A stretch of 64,000 nt of DNA from Mercurialis annua (Eukaryota > Streptophyta > Magnoliopsida > Malpighiales > Euphorbiaceae), in assembly GCF_937616625.2 (NCBI RefSeq), contig NC_065576.1, forward strand, positions 17,882,001 to 17,946,000, read 5' to 3'. Position numbers and translations under genes: made by a program. This document shows, piece after piece, positions 12,210 to 23,059 of this stretch (its first letter is position 1; every line of letters begins with the position of its first letter). The notes below the pieces were generated by a model, which saw nothing but the letters and a program-made list of their open reading frames with translations, was not told where the DNA came from and searched no databases.

Positions 12210-13823
12210 TCACTCATCCTGTGTCTTAGGACACTGAGTCTTGCTGAGACTGATGCCATGTGACATTGGCAAGAATCCTCTCTTGGAGTCTTGCATACTA
12301 AACCTGTTTAATACCTTATCAACATAAGTGCTTTGACTTAGGCCAATGAGTCTTCTAGATCTATCTCTATAGATCTTGATGCCTAATATATAAGCAGCAT
12401 CGCCCAAGTCTTTCATTGAAAAACACTTCCCTAACCATGATTTAACATTTTGCAGTATGGGAATGTCGTTTCCAATGAGTAGTATGTCATCAACATAAAG
12501 CACTAAGAAAACAATCGCGCTCCCACTAACCTTCTTGTACACACAAGGTTCATCTTCATTCTTGATGAATCCAAACTCTTTGATTGCTTCATCAAAACAA
12601 AGATTCCAACTCCGAGAAGCTTGCTTTAATCCATAAATGGATTTTTGAAGCTTGCAAACCTTTCCAGAATTCTCTGGACTGGCAAAACCCTCAGGTTGTG
12701 TCATGTACACATCCTCAAGTAAGTTTCCATTAAGAAACGCTGTTTTGACATCCATTTGCCATATCTCATAGTCATAATATGCAGCTATGGCAAGGAGAAT
12801 TCGAATGGATTTGAGCATAGCAACTGGTGAAAAGGTTTCATCATAGTATATACCATGTATTTGTCTGAAACCTTTTGCAACTAGTCTTGCTTTATAGGTA
12901 TGCACATTGGCATCCATGTCAGTCTTCATTTTGAAGACCCATTTGCATCCAATGGTTTTTACACCATCCGTTGGGTCAATCAAGGTCCAAACTTGATTAT
13001 CATACATGGATTGCATTTCAGATCTCATGGCTTCGAGCCATTTTTCAGAGTCAGGACTATTTATGGCCTCTTGATAGGATGTGGGTTCTTCTTGATCCAC
13101 AATCATCACATCATTGTTCTCAGTAATGAGAAATCCATATCTCATAGGATTATGACGTGTCCTATCAGACCTCCTTTGGCCTTGTGGTACTTGTACTGGT
13201 TCAGCAATTGCTTGTTGATTCTTTTGAGGTTCCATACTTGGTACAATGCTATTTTGTGGTTCTTGAATTTCTTCAAGTTGTACTGTACTCCCACTGGTTC
13301 CTTTGGAAATAAATTCTTTTTCCAAAAAGATACCATTTCGAGCAACAAACACTTTGTTCTCATAAGCATTGTAGAAGTAATATCCTTTAGTTTCTTTAGG
13401 ATATCCTACAAAAAGGCATTTTTCAGATTTGGGTGCTAATTTATCTGAAATTAGTCGCTTCACATAAGCTTGACATCCCCAAATCTTAAGAAAAGACAAA
13501 CTAGGAGTTTTTCCAGTCCATATCTCATATGGTGTCTTTTCAACTGCCTTTGATGGAACTCTATTCAAAATGAATGCAGCGGTTTCTAAAGCATAACCCC
13601 AAAATGAGATTGGAAGATCAGTTTGACTCATCATTGATCGAACCATATCCAATAGAGTTCGATTTCTCCGTTCAGACACACCATTCCATTGTGGTGTTCC
13701 AGGTGGAGTCAATTGAGAAACGATCCCACAATCTCTTAGATGATCTACAAATTCTTGGCTTAAATATTCACCACCTCGATCAGATCTTAGTGTTTTAATA
13801 TTTTTACCAAGTTGATTTTGTAC
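12210..13823 (-). pseudogene. Copia integrase core and reverse transcriptase segment
   Basis: Continues in frame after the TAA. The second integrase Asp is in SDRGGEY (codon 13779-13781) and the catalytic Glu in NGVSERRNRTL (codon 13671-13673). That leaves 35 residues between them, the DD35E spacing. Reverse transcriptase follows, with WVFKMKTD, QMDVKTAFLNG (catalytic Asp) and LYVDDILL (catalytic Asp pair). The frame from 13712 to 12210 is unbroken for 500 codons, so RT itself looks undamaged apart from lying between stops. It ends at a TGA (12210-12212), just before the MSKIPYAS connection to RNase H. It copies element RNA to DNA and inserts it in the intact family. Confidence 0.93.
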
Positions 13824-14906
13824 TTAATTCTTAAATATTTTGAACTTTTCAAAAGATTCAGATTTATGTTTCATCAGATAAACATAACCATATCTACTGA
13901 GATCATCAGTAAAAGTAATGAAGTACTGAAATCCACCTCTAGCATTTGTACTTAATGGACCACATACATCTGTATGTATAAGGCCCAATAAGTTTTTAGC
14001 TCTTTCACCTTGTCCAATAAAAGGTGTTTTTGTCATTTTGCCCATTAGACAAGATTCACATGTTTCAAATGATTCATAATCAAATGCATTCAAAAGTCCA
14101 TCTCTTTGAAGTTTTGATATGCGTTTCTCATTTATATGGCCTAAACGACAATGCCAGAGATAAGTAGAGTTTAAATCATTTGACTTAAACTTCTTAGCAT
14201 TGATGTTATAGATTGATTTTTCATTAGTGTCTTCAACATTTAAAATATAAAGACCACTACTGCGTGGAGCATATCCATAAAGAATGTTATTATGCGAAAT
14301 ACTGCATTTATTATTCCTAATAATAAATTCAAAACCATCCTTGTCCAAACAAGAAACAGAAATAATATTCCTACACATGGTAGGTACATAATAACAATTG
14401 TTCAAAGATAAAATAAGTCCACTAGGCAAAGATAACTCATAAGTCCCTACAGCTAAAGCAGCAACTCTTGCTCCATTGCCAACTCGTAGGTCCACTTCGC
14501 CTTTTGTCAAACTTCTACTCCTTTTGAGACCCTGCACATTAGTACAAATGTGAGATCCAGATCCAGTATCTAATACCCATGAATCAGAAGTAGAAAGATT
14601 AATTTCTATAACATGAATACCTGAAGTGGTAGTCTCACTACCCTTGTTCTTCTTCAGATCATCCAGATATTTCTTGCAATTCCTTTTCCAATGTCCAGGT
14701 TCCTTGCAGAAAAAGCAAGTTCCTTCCTTTGGCGGTTTTGCTTTGGGTTCATCCTTGGTCTTGGGCTTGGACTTGGGTTTAGACTTCTTGAAAGCCTTTC
14801 CCTTGCCCTTACCAGACCTTTTCATACCCTTTCCCTTGTTGACCATAAGAACATCCTTAATCTCATTCTTGATGTTCTTTTCAGCAGTTTGAAGCATCCC
14901 ATGCAA
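13824..14906 (-). pseudogene. Copia zinc knuckle, protease and integrase N-terminus segment
   Basis: 360 residues in the gag frame between two stops. A lysine-rich stretch (about 24-60) precedes the knuckle CFFCKEPGHWKRNC (residues 64-77, CX2CX4HX4C). The aspartic protease active site DTG is at 113-115. The GAG-pre-integrase HHCC zinc site is at H252, H257, C283 and C286. The first catalytic Asp of integrase is in HTDVCGP (D313). Only stop codons mark the ends; the first codon is TTG, so this is not an independent gene. The TAA at 13824 falls inside the integrase core. Confidence 0.9.
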
Positions 14907-15473
14907 CTATGTGGTGGTCTTCTCCATATTATGCATATTGAAGTTCATGATGAAACCATCATAAGCCTCAGGCAAAGATTGGAGAATAATGTCTGTAGCC
15001 AACTCTTGGGCAATTGGGAGACCGAGCCTGTCCAAATGTTCAAGATGACCTTTCATCTTCAAAACATGAGGACTAACTGAGCCGCTAGTAGTCAACTTGC
15101 AAGAAAGCAAATCCTTGATGGTATTGAGCCTTTCAATTCTTGCTCTCTCTTGGAACATTTCCATGAGATCAGTAATCATGGTGTTCGCATCCATTTCCAT
15201 CATTTGCTTTTGGAGTTCATTCTCCATGCATCCAAGCATAATGCAAGTGACATCAGTAGAGTCATTGAGATGCTTCGTATAAGCATCCCTTTGAGCTCTA
15301 GTAGCAGCAGGAGCTGGTTCCTCAGGGAGGGGTTGATCAAGGATATATTCCTTTCTTTCTTGCCTAAGAACAATTCTTAGTTTTCTGCACCAGTCCAAAA
15401 AGTTAGTGCCATTGAGCTTATCCTTCTCAAGGATTGATCGCACTGATGAAGTAGGTGTAGTGTTTGTAGCCAT
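14907..15473 (-). pseudogene. Copia gag (capsid) segment
   Basis: About 188 residues from MATNTTPTSSVRS to a premature TAG. It contains the copia gag hallmarks KLNGTNFLDWCRKLRIVL near the N-terminus and a LTTSGSVSPHVLKMKGHLE-like stretch typical of the UBN2/retrotran_gag family. Known role: forms the virus-like particle that packages element RNA. The stop at 14907-14909 separates it from the zinc knuckle, which follows in the same frame. It could make a truncated capsid lacking the RNA-binding knuckle if it were expressed. Confidence 0.88.
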
Positions 15474-16197
15474 CTCTACAACAATAAATATACAAGTAGC
15501 ATTTAATAAAAGGCACAATAAAATTCCCACAACATATATCCATAATTCATATAAAAACCCTTAATGTTAATTTCAACAATTGAAAAATAATAGTGGGACA
15601 AGATCCATATTTCACCCTACTTCAAGTAAGCTTTGGCTTATCACTTTAAGTGTGGTTTATTTAGGTAGGTAACACTTTACCAATTACATCTCATGCAATT
15701 CTTGAACATAGAATATTAACATCACATGTAGTCTTGATATTCTATCTTATACCCTAGGTTCAAAACTATTTTGATAACCTAGTTAAGTCTAACCAAATCA
15801 AACATATGGATATCACTTTTATCCAACTTATCTTACTTAGATGACTTTATACATCATTCTTTGGCATAGCCTATACATAGCAATCTAAGTCTTGATAAGT
15901 GTTATTACAATGGGAGGTATATTGAAGACTTAATATTAAATAAGGGTTTGTTATTTATCCTATTTAGTTATCCTATCTTATCACATGTAAAATAATCATG
16001 CAAAGCATATAACCAATAAGATAAACATTAAAAACATATTATTTTACTATTTTAAATCATATTTAACAACAATCATATAAATATGTTATTCATGATAATT
16101 TAAATCATATTTAAAGTTTATCATTAAAGTATTAAAATGAAATACATGACAAAAACACGCCGGCTTAAAAGGATAACGGTCCTTAATGGGGTGTATC
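15474..16197 (-). other. Copia 5' leader (gag-proximal part)
   Basis: AT-rich untranslated leader between gag and the GC-rich repeat. It has a short direct repeat (AAATCATATTTAA near 16045 and 16105). No gene seen on either strand. The leader's other half and the primer site are not joined to it here; the matching piece lies inverted at 17640-18467. Confidence 0.6.
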
Positions 16198-16315
16198 AGC
16201 GGGGTCCAAGGGCCCGGCCCCTTGGCGGGGTCTGGGGGCAGCGCCCCTAGCGGGGTCCAAGGGGCAGCGCCCCTGGCGGGGCCCGGGGGCAGAGCCCCAG
16301 GCGGTGGTCCCCGCC
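16198..16315. repeat. GC-rich ~25-bp tandem repeat in copia leader
   Basis: About 4.5 imperfect copies of a unit like GCGGGGTCCAAGGGGCAGCG followed by CCCCT. It is very GC-rich in an otherwise AT-rich window. Its last 67 bp (16249-16315) are the reverse complement of 18402-18467 with about two differences. It ends exactly where LTR homology begins. Confidence 0.9.
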
Positions 16316-17050
16316 TTAATAATACATTGAGACTAGTATGATGTTGACTGATGATTATGTTTTACTAATCATGTATATGAGATATTAAGTCAAATCATAG
16401 GTGCTATTTGAGAAATAAGGCACTGGATGACCCACTGTGAGAATACTACATAGATCACTGTCATGAGTAATTCTCATTACAGTTCTATTAGTATAATCCT
16501 TTGACCTTGAAATCATCATGGATTTCTACATAGCTATTTCATATTTTGATACAGCCTTACATTATCTTTAACAGGAGAATGGAATAGATTGTCATTGGAT
16601 ATGAAAGTAACTATGTGAGAAATGTGAGTGACTGAGAAGGAATTTGTCCCTCATTTATTTGAGTAAGATATCTATGGGCCCCTTGAAGAAGATAGACTGA
16701 AGGAAATGCATGGCCATGCTAATTGATAAGGAGTTATCATTTTCAGTCTACTTAGAGTCAAGAAACTAATAATTGAATGTTATAAGGATGACAGAACTAT
16801 GCCTTATATTCAATCTGGATATCGAGAGACAAAGGGATTAAAATATTATTGTAAATGGTTAAATCGGATGATCGATATTCGTATAAATTGGGTAGTCATA
16901 ATGTCTTGCTAGAGGCCACTTATGACTTGTGGGCTGAAATAGGAATTTCGAGCCTACTGCCAACGTTATATGAACCTACAGGGTTGCACACTAAAAACAG
17001 GCCCAAAACAGTTATGGGTTGTACAAGCCCAGTGTGATTAAGTGATTAAT

Positions 17051-17072
17051 TATATATATATATATATATATA
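17051..17072. repeat. TA microsatellite in LTR
   Basis: 22-bp TA run, counterpart of the longer run at 10511-10552. Confidence 0.85.
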
Positions 17073-17294
17073 ATTCGTAATATATATATATATATATTAA
17101 TAAATATATATATATTAATTCGAAATTTAAGGATAAGTGTTTTCCTTAATTTATTATTTTTTGGAAGATAATAAATATAGTAATTAATATATATGGATGA
17201 TTATCAAAAAGGAGTTTTTGATAAACATAAACTTGTAGAATTGCAATGAGATTGAAATTCGAATTTGTCTCAAACCCTAGTGTTGTTGTATCAC

Positions 17295-17302
17295 TATAAA
17301 TA
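17295..17302 (+). promoter_or_regulatory. LTR TATA box
   Basis: TATAAATA in the context CACTATAAATACACATTAAG. The same context is found in the minus-strand LTR at 10287-10294. Confidence 0.65.
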
Positions 17303-17640
17303 CACATTAAGCAATTGGTTTGACAATCACGAAATTCATTATTCACTAAATCACTAAAATTCGAAATTGCTTGTGAAGCAATAGTGCTAGCACACAAGCA
17401 CTAGTTTTGGCTAAGGTTTGTTCGTGTGGATACTCGTAGAGGACGCGTTCTTTTGGAGGCGTTTCTGATCCGAGGCCAGATATCACCAAAGTGAACCACC
17501 TCCTTCCTTCCTACATTGCTGTTGAATTCGACATACAAGTAAGTACTTATTCTGTTAATTCGAATTACATGGATCTTGGTTTGGGTTTTTAGATAAATTT
17601 TTGAAATTCCGCTGCGTTATGAACCGAAAAAACCCAACAG

Positions 17641-17652
17641 TGGTATCAGAGC
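17641..17652 (+). other. Primer binding site (initiator Met tRNA)
   Basis: TGGTATCAGAGC, one base after the LTR end. It is the sequence complementary to the 3' end of plant initiator Met tRNA, the usual copia primer. Confidence 0.93.
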
Positions 17653-18401
17653 TTCTTGTAATTTGATTAATAAGATTCTGAGTATGTATGTGATATATGC
17701 TTATTGTATGTTCTGTTTTGAAAAAGGGGTTGTTTTTCGAAACGGTTTTTGAAGGAATTATAATTCGTTGTAATTTTACATAAAACGTTTATGTGATTAA
17801 TTGTATGAAAAACAGTATGAAGAATTAATTTGATTAATCGTTTAATGTGATTAAAACTTTGAATATACTGTTATAAATTAATATTACGTTTTAATTTGAT
17901 TAAAGGTTTCGTAGTATTAATGTTCATACGAATTGATAAGATAAGGGGAAACAGATTAATAAAACTGTTTTTGAATAAGGATTAGTAAACTGTTTATGAA
18001 ACTGTTTTAATTCTATTAGGAAAACTGTTTTTGAATAGGATTAGTAAAATGTTTGTGAAACTGTTTTTAATTCTATTAGTAATTCTGTTTTGAATAGGAT
18101 TAGTAAACTGTTTGTGAAACTGTTTTGATTCTATTAGTAATTCTGTTTTAAATAGGATTAGTAAACTGTTTGTGAAACTGTTTTAATTCTATTAGTAAAA
18201 CTGTGTTTAATTATGTTATGAACATAATTTATAAAACTGTATTTAATTCTGCTATGAGCCAAATTAATGAAATTGTTGTTATTTAAGTGTTAAATAAATT
18301 ATTTCTGAACAGTTTTTAAGATGCAGTAATTAGGGTTTTGGGGTTATTTTAATCTGTTTTGAACATATTAAAATAAACCGTAATCAGTTAAGATTATTTA
18401 T
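17653..18401 (+). other. Copia 5' leader (primer-site part)
   Basis: Untranslated leader running from the primer site to the GC-rich repeat. No gene. It contains the tandem repeat listed at 17961-18215. Confidence 0.7.
17961..18215 (+). repeat. About four copies of a ~60-bp repeat in copia leader
   Basis: Units carry GGATTAGTAAACTGTTTGTG followed by AAACTGTTTT and ATTCTATTAG. The phase advances by 59-60 bp per copy. The copies are imperfect. Confidence 0.8.
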
Positions 18402-18467
18402 AGCGGGACCACCGCCTGGGGCTCTGCCCCCGGGCCCCGCCAGGGGCGCTGCCCCTTGGACCCCGCT
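18402..18467 (+). repeat. GC-rich leader repeat, truncated at the satellite
   Basis: Reverse complement of 16249-16315. It ends at CCCCGCT and satellite DNA starts at the next base (CGAAACATTTGG). The + strand element has lost everything downstream. Confidence 0.9.
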
Positions 18468-21400
18468 CGAAACATTTGGCTTTGTTTCTTATCTTTTGTA
18501 AATGTTTGGCTTAAATCGCAAAAAAGGTGAAACGTTTGGATTTGTTTCGTAACATTTGTAAACGATTTGCTTATATCATTAAAAATAGGAAACGTTTGGA
18601 TTTGTTTCGTAACGTTTTAAACATTTGACTTAAATCGCTGAAATGGGGAAACGTTTGGATTTTTTTCGTAACGTTTTAAATATTTGGATTGGTGTCGTAG
18701 CGTTTGTAAACGTTTGGCTTAAATCGCTAAAAATGTGAAATGTTTGGATTTGTTTCGTAAAGTTGTAAACGTTTGGCTTAAATCAGTAAAAAGGTAAAAC
18801 ATTCGGTTTTGTTTCAGAATGTATATAAACTTTTGGTTTAAATTGCTAAAAGGGGAAAGGCTTAGATTTATTTCGTACTATTTTAAACGTATCGATTGGT
18901 TTCGTAACGTTTTAAACGTTTGGCTTAAATCGCTAAAAAGGTGAAACGTTTGGATTGGTTTTTTAACATTTTAAATGTTTGGCTTAAATGATAAATAGGT
19001 GAAACGTTCGGATTTATTTCGTAACGTATTAAAAGTTTGAATTGGTTTCGTAACGTTTGTAAACGTTTGGCTTAAATCGCTAAAAAGGAGAAACGTTTGA
19101 ATTGGTTTCGTATCGTTTTAAACATTTGGATTGCTTTCGTAACGTTTTAAACGTTTGGCTTAAATTGCTAAAATGGTGAAAGGTTACTATTTATTTGGTA
19201 ACGTTTTAAACGTTTGGATTGGTTTCGTAAAGTTTTAAACTTTTGGCTTAAATCGCTAAAAATATGAAACATTTAGATTTGTTTTGTAACATTTTAAACG
19301 TTTCGATTGGTTTCGTAACGTTTTAAATGTTTGGCTTAAATTGCTAAAAAGGTGAAACGTTTGAATTTGTTTTATAACATTTGCAAACGTTCGGCTCTAG
19401 TTGCTAAAAAGTGGAAATGTTTGGTTTTGTTTCGTAATGTTTGTAAACGTTTGGCTTAATTCGCTAAAAAGGTGAAACATTTGAATCTGTTTCGTAACGT
19501 TTGTAAATGTTTGGCTTAAATCGATAAAAAGGGGAAGCGTTTGAATTTTTTTATATCATTTTAAATGTTTGGATTGGTTTCGTAAAGTTTTAATATTTGG
19601 CTTAAACCGCTAAAAAGGTGAAATGTTTGGATTTGTTTCGTAACGTTTGTTTACGTTTGGCTAAATTGCTAAAAATATGAAACGTTTGGATTTGTTTCGT
19701 AACGTTTGTAAACGTTCTGTTTTGTTTCGTAAAGTTTGTAAACGTTTTGCTTAAATTGATAAATATGTGAAACGTTTGGATTGATTTTGTAACGTTTGTA
19801 AACGTTTGGTTTAAATAGCTAAAAATATGAAACGTTTGGATTTGTTTCGTAACGTTTGTAAATGTTTGGCTTAAATCGCTAAAAACGGGAAACGTTTGGA
19901 TTTGTTTCATAACGTTTGTAAACATCTGGCTAAAATCGCTAAAAAGGAGAAACGTTTGGTTTTGTTTCGTAAAGTTTGTAAACGTTTGTCTTAAATTGAT
20001 AAATATGTGAAACGTTCGTATTGGTTTCTAAATGTTTGTAAACGTTTGGCTTAAATCGCTAAAAATGTGTAACGTTTGGATTTGTTTTGTATAACGTTTG
20101 GCTTAAATCACTAAAAACGGGAAATGTTGGATTTGTTTCATAACGTTTGTACACGTTAGGCTTAAATCGCTAAAAAGGTTAAACGTTTGGATTAGTTTCG
20201 TAACGTTTGTAAATGTTTTGCATAAATTGCTAAAAAGGTGAAACGTTTGGTTTTGTTTTGACGTTTGTAAACGTTTGGCCTAAATTGCTAAAAAGGGGAA
20301 ACGTTTGGATTTGTTTCATAAGGTTTGTAAACGTTTGGCTTAAATCGCTAAAAATGGGAAACGTTTGGATTTGTTTCGTACCATTTTCAACATTTGGATT
20401 GGTTTCGTAAAGTTTTAAATGTTTGGCTTAAATCGCTAAAAAGGTGAAATGTTTGGAATTGTTTCGTAACGTTTGTTAACCTTTGGCTAAATTGCTAAAA
20501 ATGTAAAACGTTGGGATTTGTTTCTTAACATTTCTAAACGTTTGGCTTAATTCGTGAAAAAGGTGAAACATTTGGTTTTGTTTCGTAAAATTTGTAAACG
20601 TTTGGCTTAAATTGATAAATATGTGAAACATTTGGATTGGTATCGTAACGTTTGGTTTAAATCGTTAAAAATGTGAAACATTTTGATTTGTTTCGTAACG
20701 TTTGTAAACGTTTGGCTTAAATCGCTAAAAATAGGAAACATTTTGATTTGTTTCGTAACGTTTGTAAACGTTTGGCTTAAATCGCTATACAGGTGAAATG
20801 TTTGGTTTTGTTTCGTAAAGTTTGTAAATGTTTGGCTTAAATTGATAAATATGGGAAACGTTTGGATTGGTTTCGAATCGTTTGTAAACGTTTGGCTTAA
20901 ATCGCTAAAAATGTGAAACGTTTGGATTTGTTTCGTAACGTTTGTAAACGTTTGACATAAATCACTAATAACGGGAATTTGGATTTGTTTTGTAACATTT
21001 GTAAACGTTAGGCTTAAATTTCTAAAAAGGTGAAACGTTTGGATTTGTTTCGTAACATTTATAAACGTTTGGCATAAATCGCTAAAAAGGCAAAACGCTT
21101 GGATTTGTTTCGTAACATTTGTAAACGTTTGGCTCGAATCACTAAAACTGGGAAACGTTTGGTTTTGTTTCGTAACGTTTGTAAACGTTTTGCCTAAATC
21201 GCCAAAAAGTGGAAATATTTGTATTTGTTTCTTAACGTTTGTAAACGTTTGGCTTAAATCGCTAAAAATGGGAAACGTTTGGATTTGTTTCACAACATTT
21301 GTAAACGTTTGACTTAAATCTCTAAAAAGGCGAAGCGTTTGGATTTTTTTGTAACGTTTTAAACGTTTGAATTGATTTCGTAACGTTTTAAATCTTTGCC

Positions 21401-21870
21401 TTAAATCACTAAAAAGGTGAAATATTTGGATTTGTTTCGTAACGTTTGTTAACGTTTGGCTAAATTGCTAAAAATGTGAAACGTCTGGATTTGTTTCGTA
21501 ACGTTTGTAAACATTTGGCTTAAATCGCTAGAAATGCGAAACGTTTGGTTTTGTTTCGTAAAGTTTGTATACGTTTGGCTTAAAATGATAAATAAGTGAA
21601 ACGTTTGGATTGGTTTCGCAACGTTTGTAAACATTTGGCTTAAATCGCTAAAAATGTGAAACGTTTGGATTTGTTTCGTAACGTTTGTAAACATTTGGCT
21701 TAAATCGCTGAAAACGGGAAACGTTTGGATTTGTCTCGTAACATTTGTAAACGTTTGGCTTCAATCTCTAAAAAAGTGAAACGTTTGGTTTTGTACCGTA
21801 ACGTTTATAAACGTTTGGCTTCAATCGCAAAAAATGTGAAACGTTTGGATTGGTTTCATAACGTTTTAAA

Positions 21871-21940
21871 CGTTTGGCTAAAATCGCTAAAAATGTGAAA
21901 CGTTTAAAACGTTTCCCCTTTTTAGCGATTGAAGCCAAAT
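21871..21940. repeat. Satellite inverted-repeat (hairpin) module, copy 0
   Basis: Half B (CGTTTGGCTAAAATCGCTAA) and its near reverse complement ending GAAGCCAAATG face each other across AAACGTTTAAAACG. It is the most diverged of the five. Confidence 0.7.
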
Positions 21941-22988
21941 GTCTACAAACGTTACGAAACAGTAAAAAGATGAAACGTTTGGATTTATTTTGTAACATTT
22001 TAAACGTTTGGATTTGTTTCATAAAGTTTGTAAACATTTGGCGTAAATCTCTAAAAATATGAAATGTTTGGATTTGTTTAGTAACGTTTTAAATGTTTAA
22101 ATTTGTTCTGTAACGTTTGAAACATTTGGATTAAATAGCTAAAAAGGTGAAAAGTTAGCATTTGTTTTGTAAAGTTTTAAACGTTTGGCTCCTATCGCGA
22201 AAAAGCGGAAACATTTGGATTTGTTTCATAACATTTGTAAACGTTTGGCTTAAATCGCTATAAAGGTGAAATGTTTGGTTTTGTTCCGTAACGTTTGTAA
22301 ACGTTTGGCTTAAATTGCTAAAAAGGATAAACGTTTGGTTTTGTTTTATAACGTTTGGCTTAAATTGCTAAAAATGCGATACTTTTGGATTTGATTTGTA
22401 ACGTTTCTAAACGTTTGGCTTTAATGGCTATAAAAGGTGAAACATTTGGTTTTGTTTCATAAAGTTTGTAAATCTTTGGCTTAAATCACAAAAAATATGA
22501 AACGTTTGGATTTATTTCATAACGTTTGTAAACGTTTGGCTTAAATCGCTGAAAAGGTGAAACGTTTGGTTTTGTTTCGTGACGTTTGTCAACGTTTGGC
22601 TTAAATCGCTTATAAGGTAAAGTATTAGGATTTTTTTAATGTTTTAAACGTTTGGATTGGTACAATAACGTTCGAAATGTTTGCCTTAAATCGCTAAAGA
22701 GGTGTAACGTCTGGATTTGTTTCGTAATGTTTGAATCGGTTTCGCAACGTTTGTAAACACTTGGCTTAAATCGGTAAAAAATATGAAACGTTTGGATATG
22801 TTTCGTAACGTATGGCTCAAATCTCTAAAAATGGGAAACGTTTGGAATTGTTTTCTAATGTTTGTTAACGTTTGGCTTAAATCGCTAATAAGGTGAAACA
22901 TTTGGTTTTGTTTCGTAACATTTGTAAACGTTTGGCTTCAATCGCTAAAAATATGAAACGTTTGGATTGGTTACGTATCGTTTGTAAA

Positions 22989-23059
22989 CGTTTGTCTTCA
23001 ATCGCTAAAAAGTTGAAACGTTTAAAACGTATCACCTTATTAGCGATTGAAGCCAAACG
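22989..23059. repeat. Satellite inverted-repeat (hairpin) module, copy 1
   Basis: CGTTTGTCTTCAATCGCTAA at the left faces a reverse-complement arm ending GATTGAAGCCAAACG, with the AAACGTTTAAAACGTAT loop between. The stem is about 27 bp. Confidence 0.85.

Larger units (their letters stand above)
11506..15473 (-). pseudogene. Copia gag-pol polyprotein, broken copy
   Basis: One frame of about 1,320 codons encodes gag, zinc knuckle, protease, integrase, reverse transcriptase and RNase H, which is the domain order that defines Ty1/copia. The whole length is readable, but it has four in-frame stops (TAG 14907, TAA 13824, TGA 12210, TAG 12006) and one frameshift near 11700. The preferred start is the ATG at 15473 (MATNTTPTSS), because the next residues are the usual copia gag N-terminus. 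The 19 codons upstream of it are leader. The stops are few and each is one base from a sense codon, so the copy died fairly recently. The element cannot make its own polyprotein. Lineage within copia is not assigned. Confidence 0.93.
16316..17639 (+). mobile_element. 5'-truncated copia LTR, + strand
   Basis: Homologous, on the opposite strand, to the LTR at 9950-11491, starting at about LTR position 204 (CTTAAT...ACATTGAGACTAG) and running to the true end AAACCCAACA at 17639. An initiator-Met primer site follows, so this is a 5' LTR of a + strand element. The first 163 bp of such an LTR lie at 9787-9949, leaving about 40 bp missing between the two parts. Confidence 0.9.

Noticed and set aside
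12900..13439. 179-codon + strand frame and other + strand frames over 11700-15400
   Set aside because: Antisense shadows of the copia polyprotein, which has clear domains on the minus strand.
15474..15530. Longer gag start (MGILLCLLLN...)
   Set aside because: The extra 19 residues are leader-derived and hydrophobic; the family's gag starts at the ATG at 15473 (MATNTTPTSS).
20607..21293. 228-codon open frame with a repeated peptide (and similar frames across the satellite on both strands)
   Set aside because: Follows from a 60-bp stop-free unit; no start context, no domain, and frames break wherever monomer length changes.
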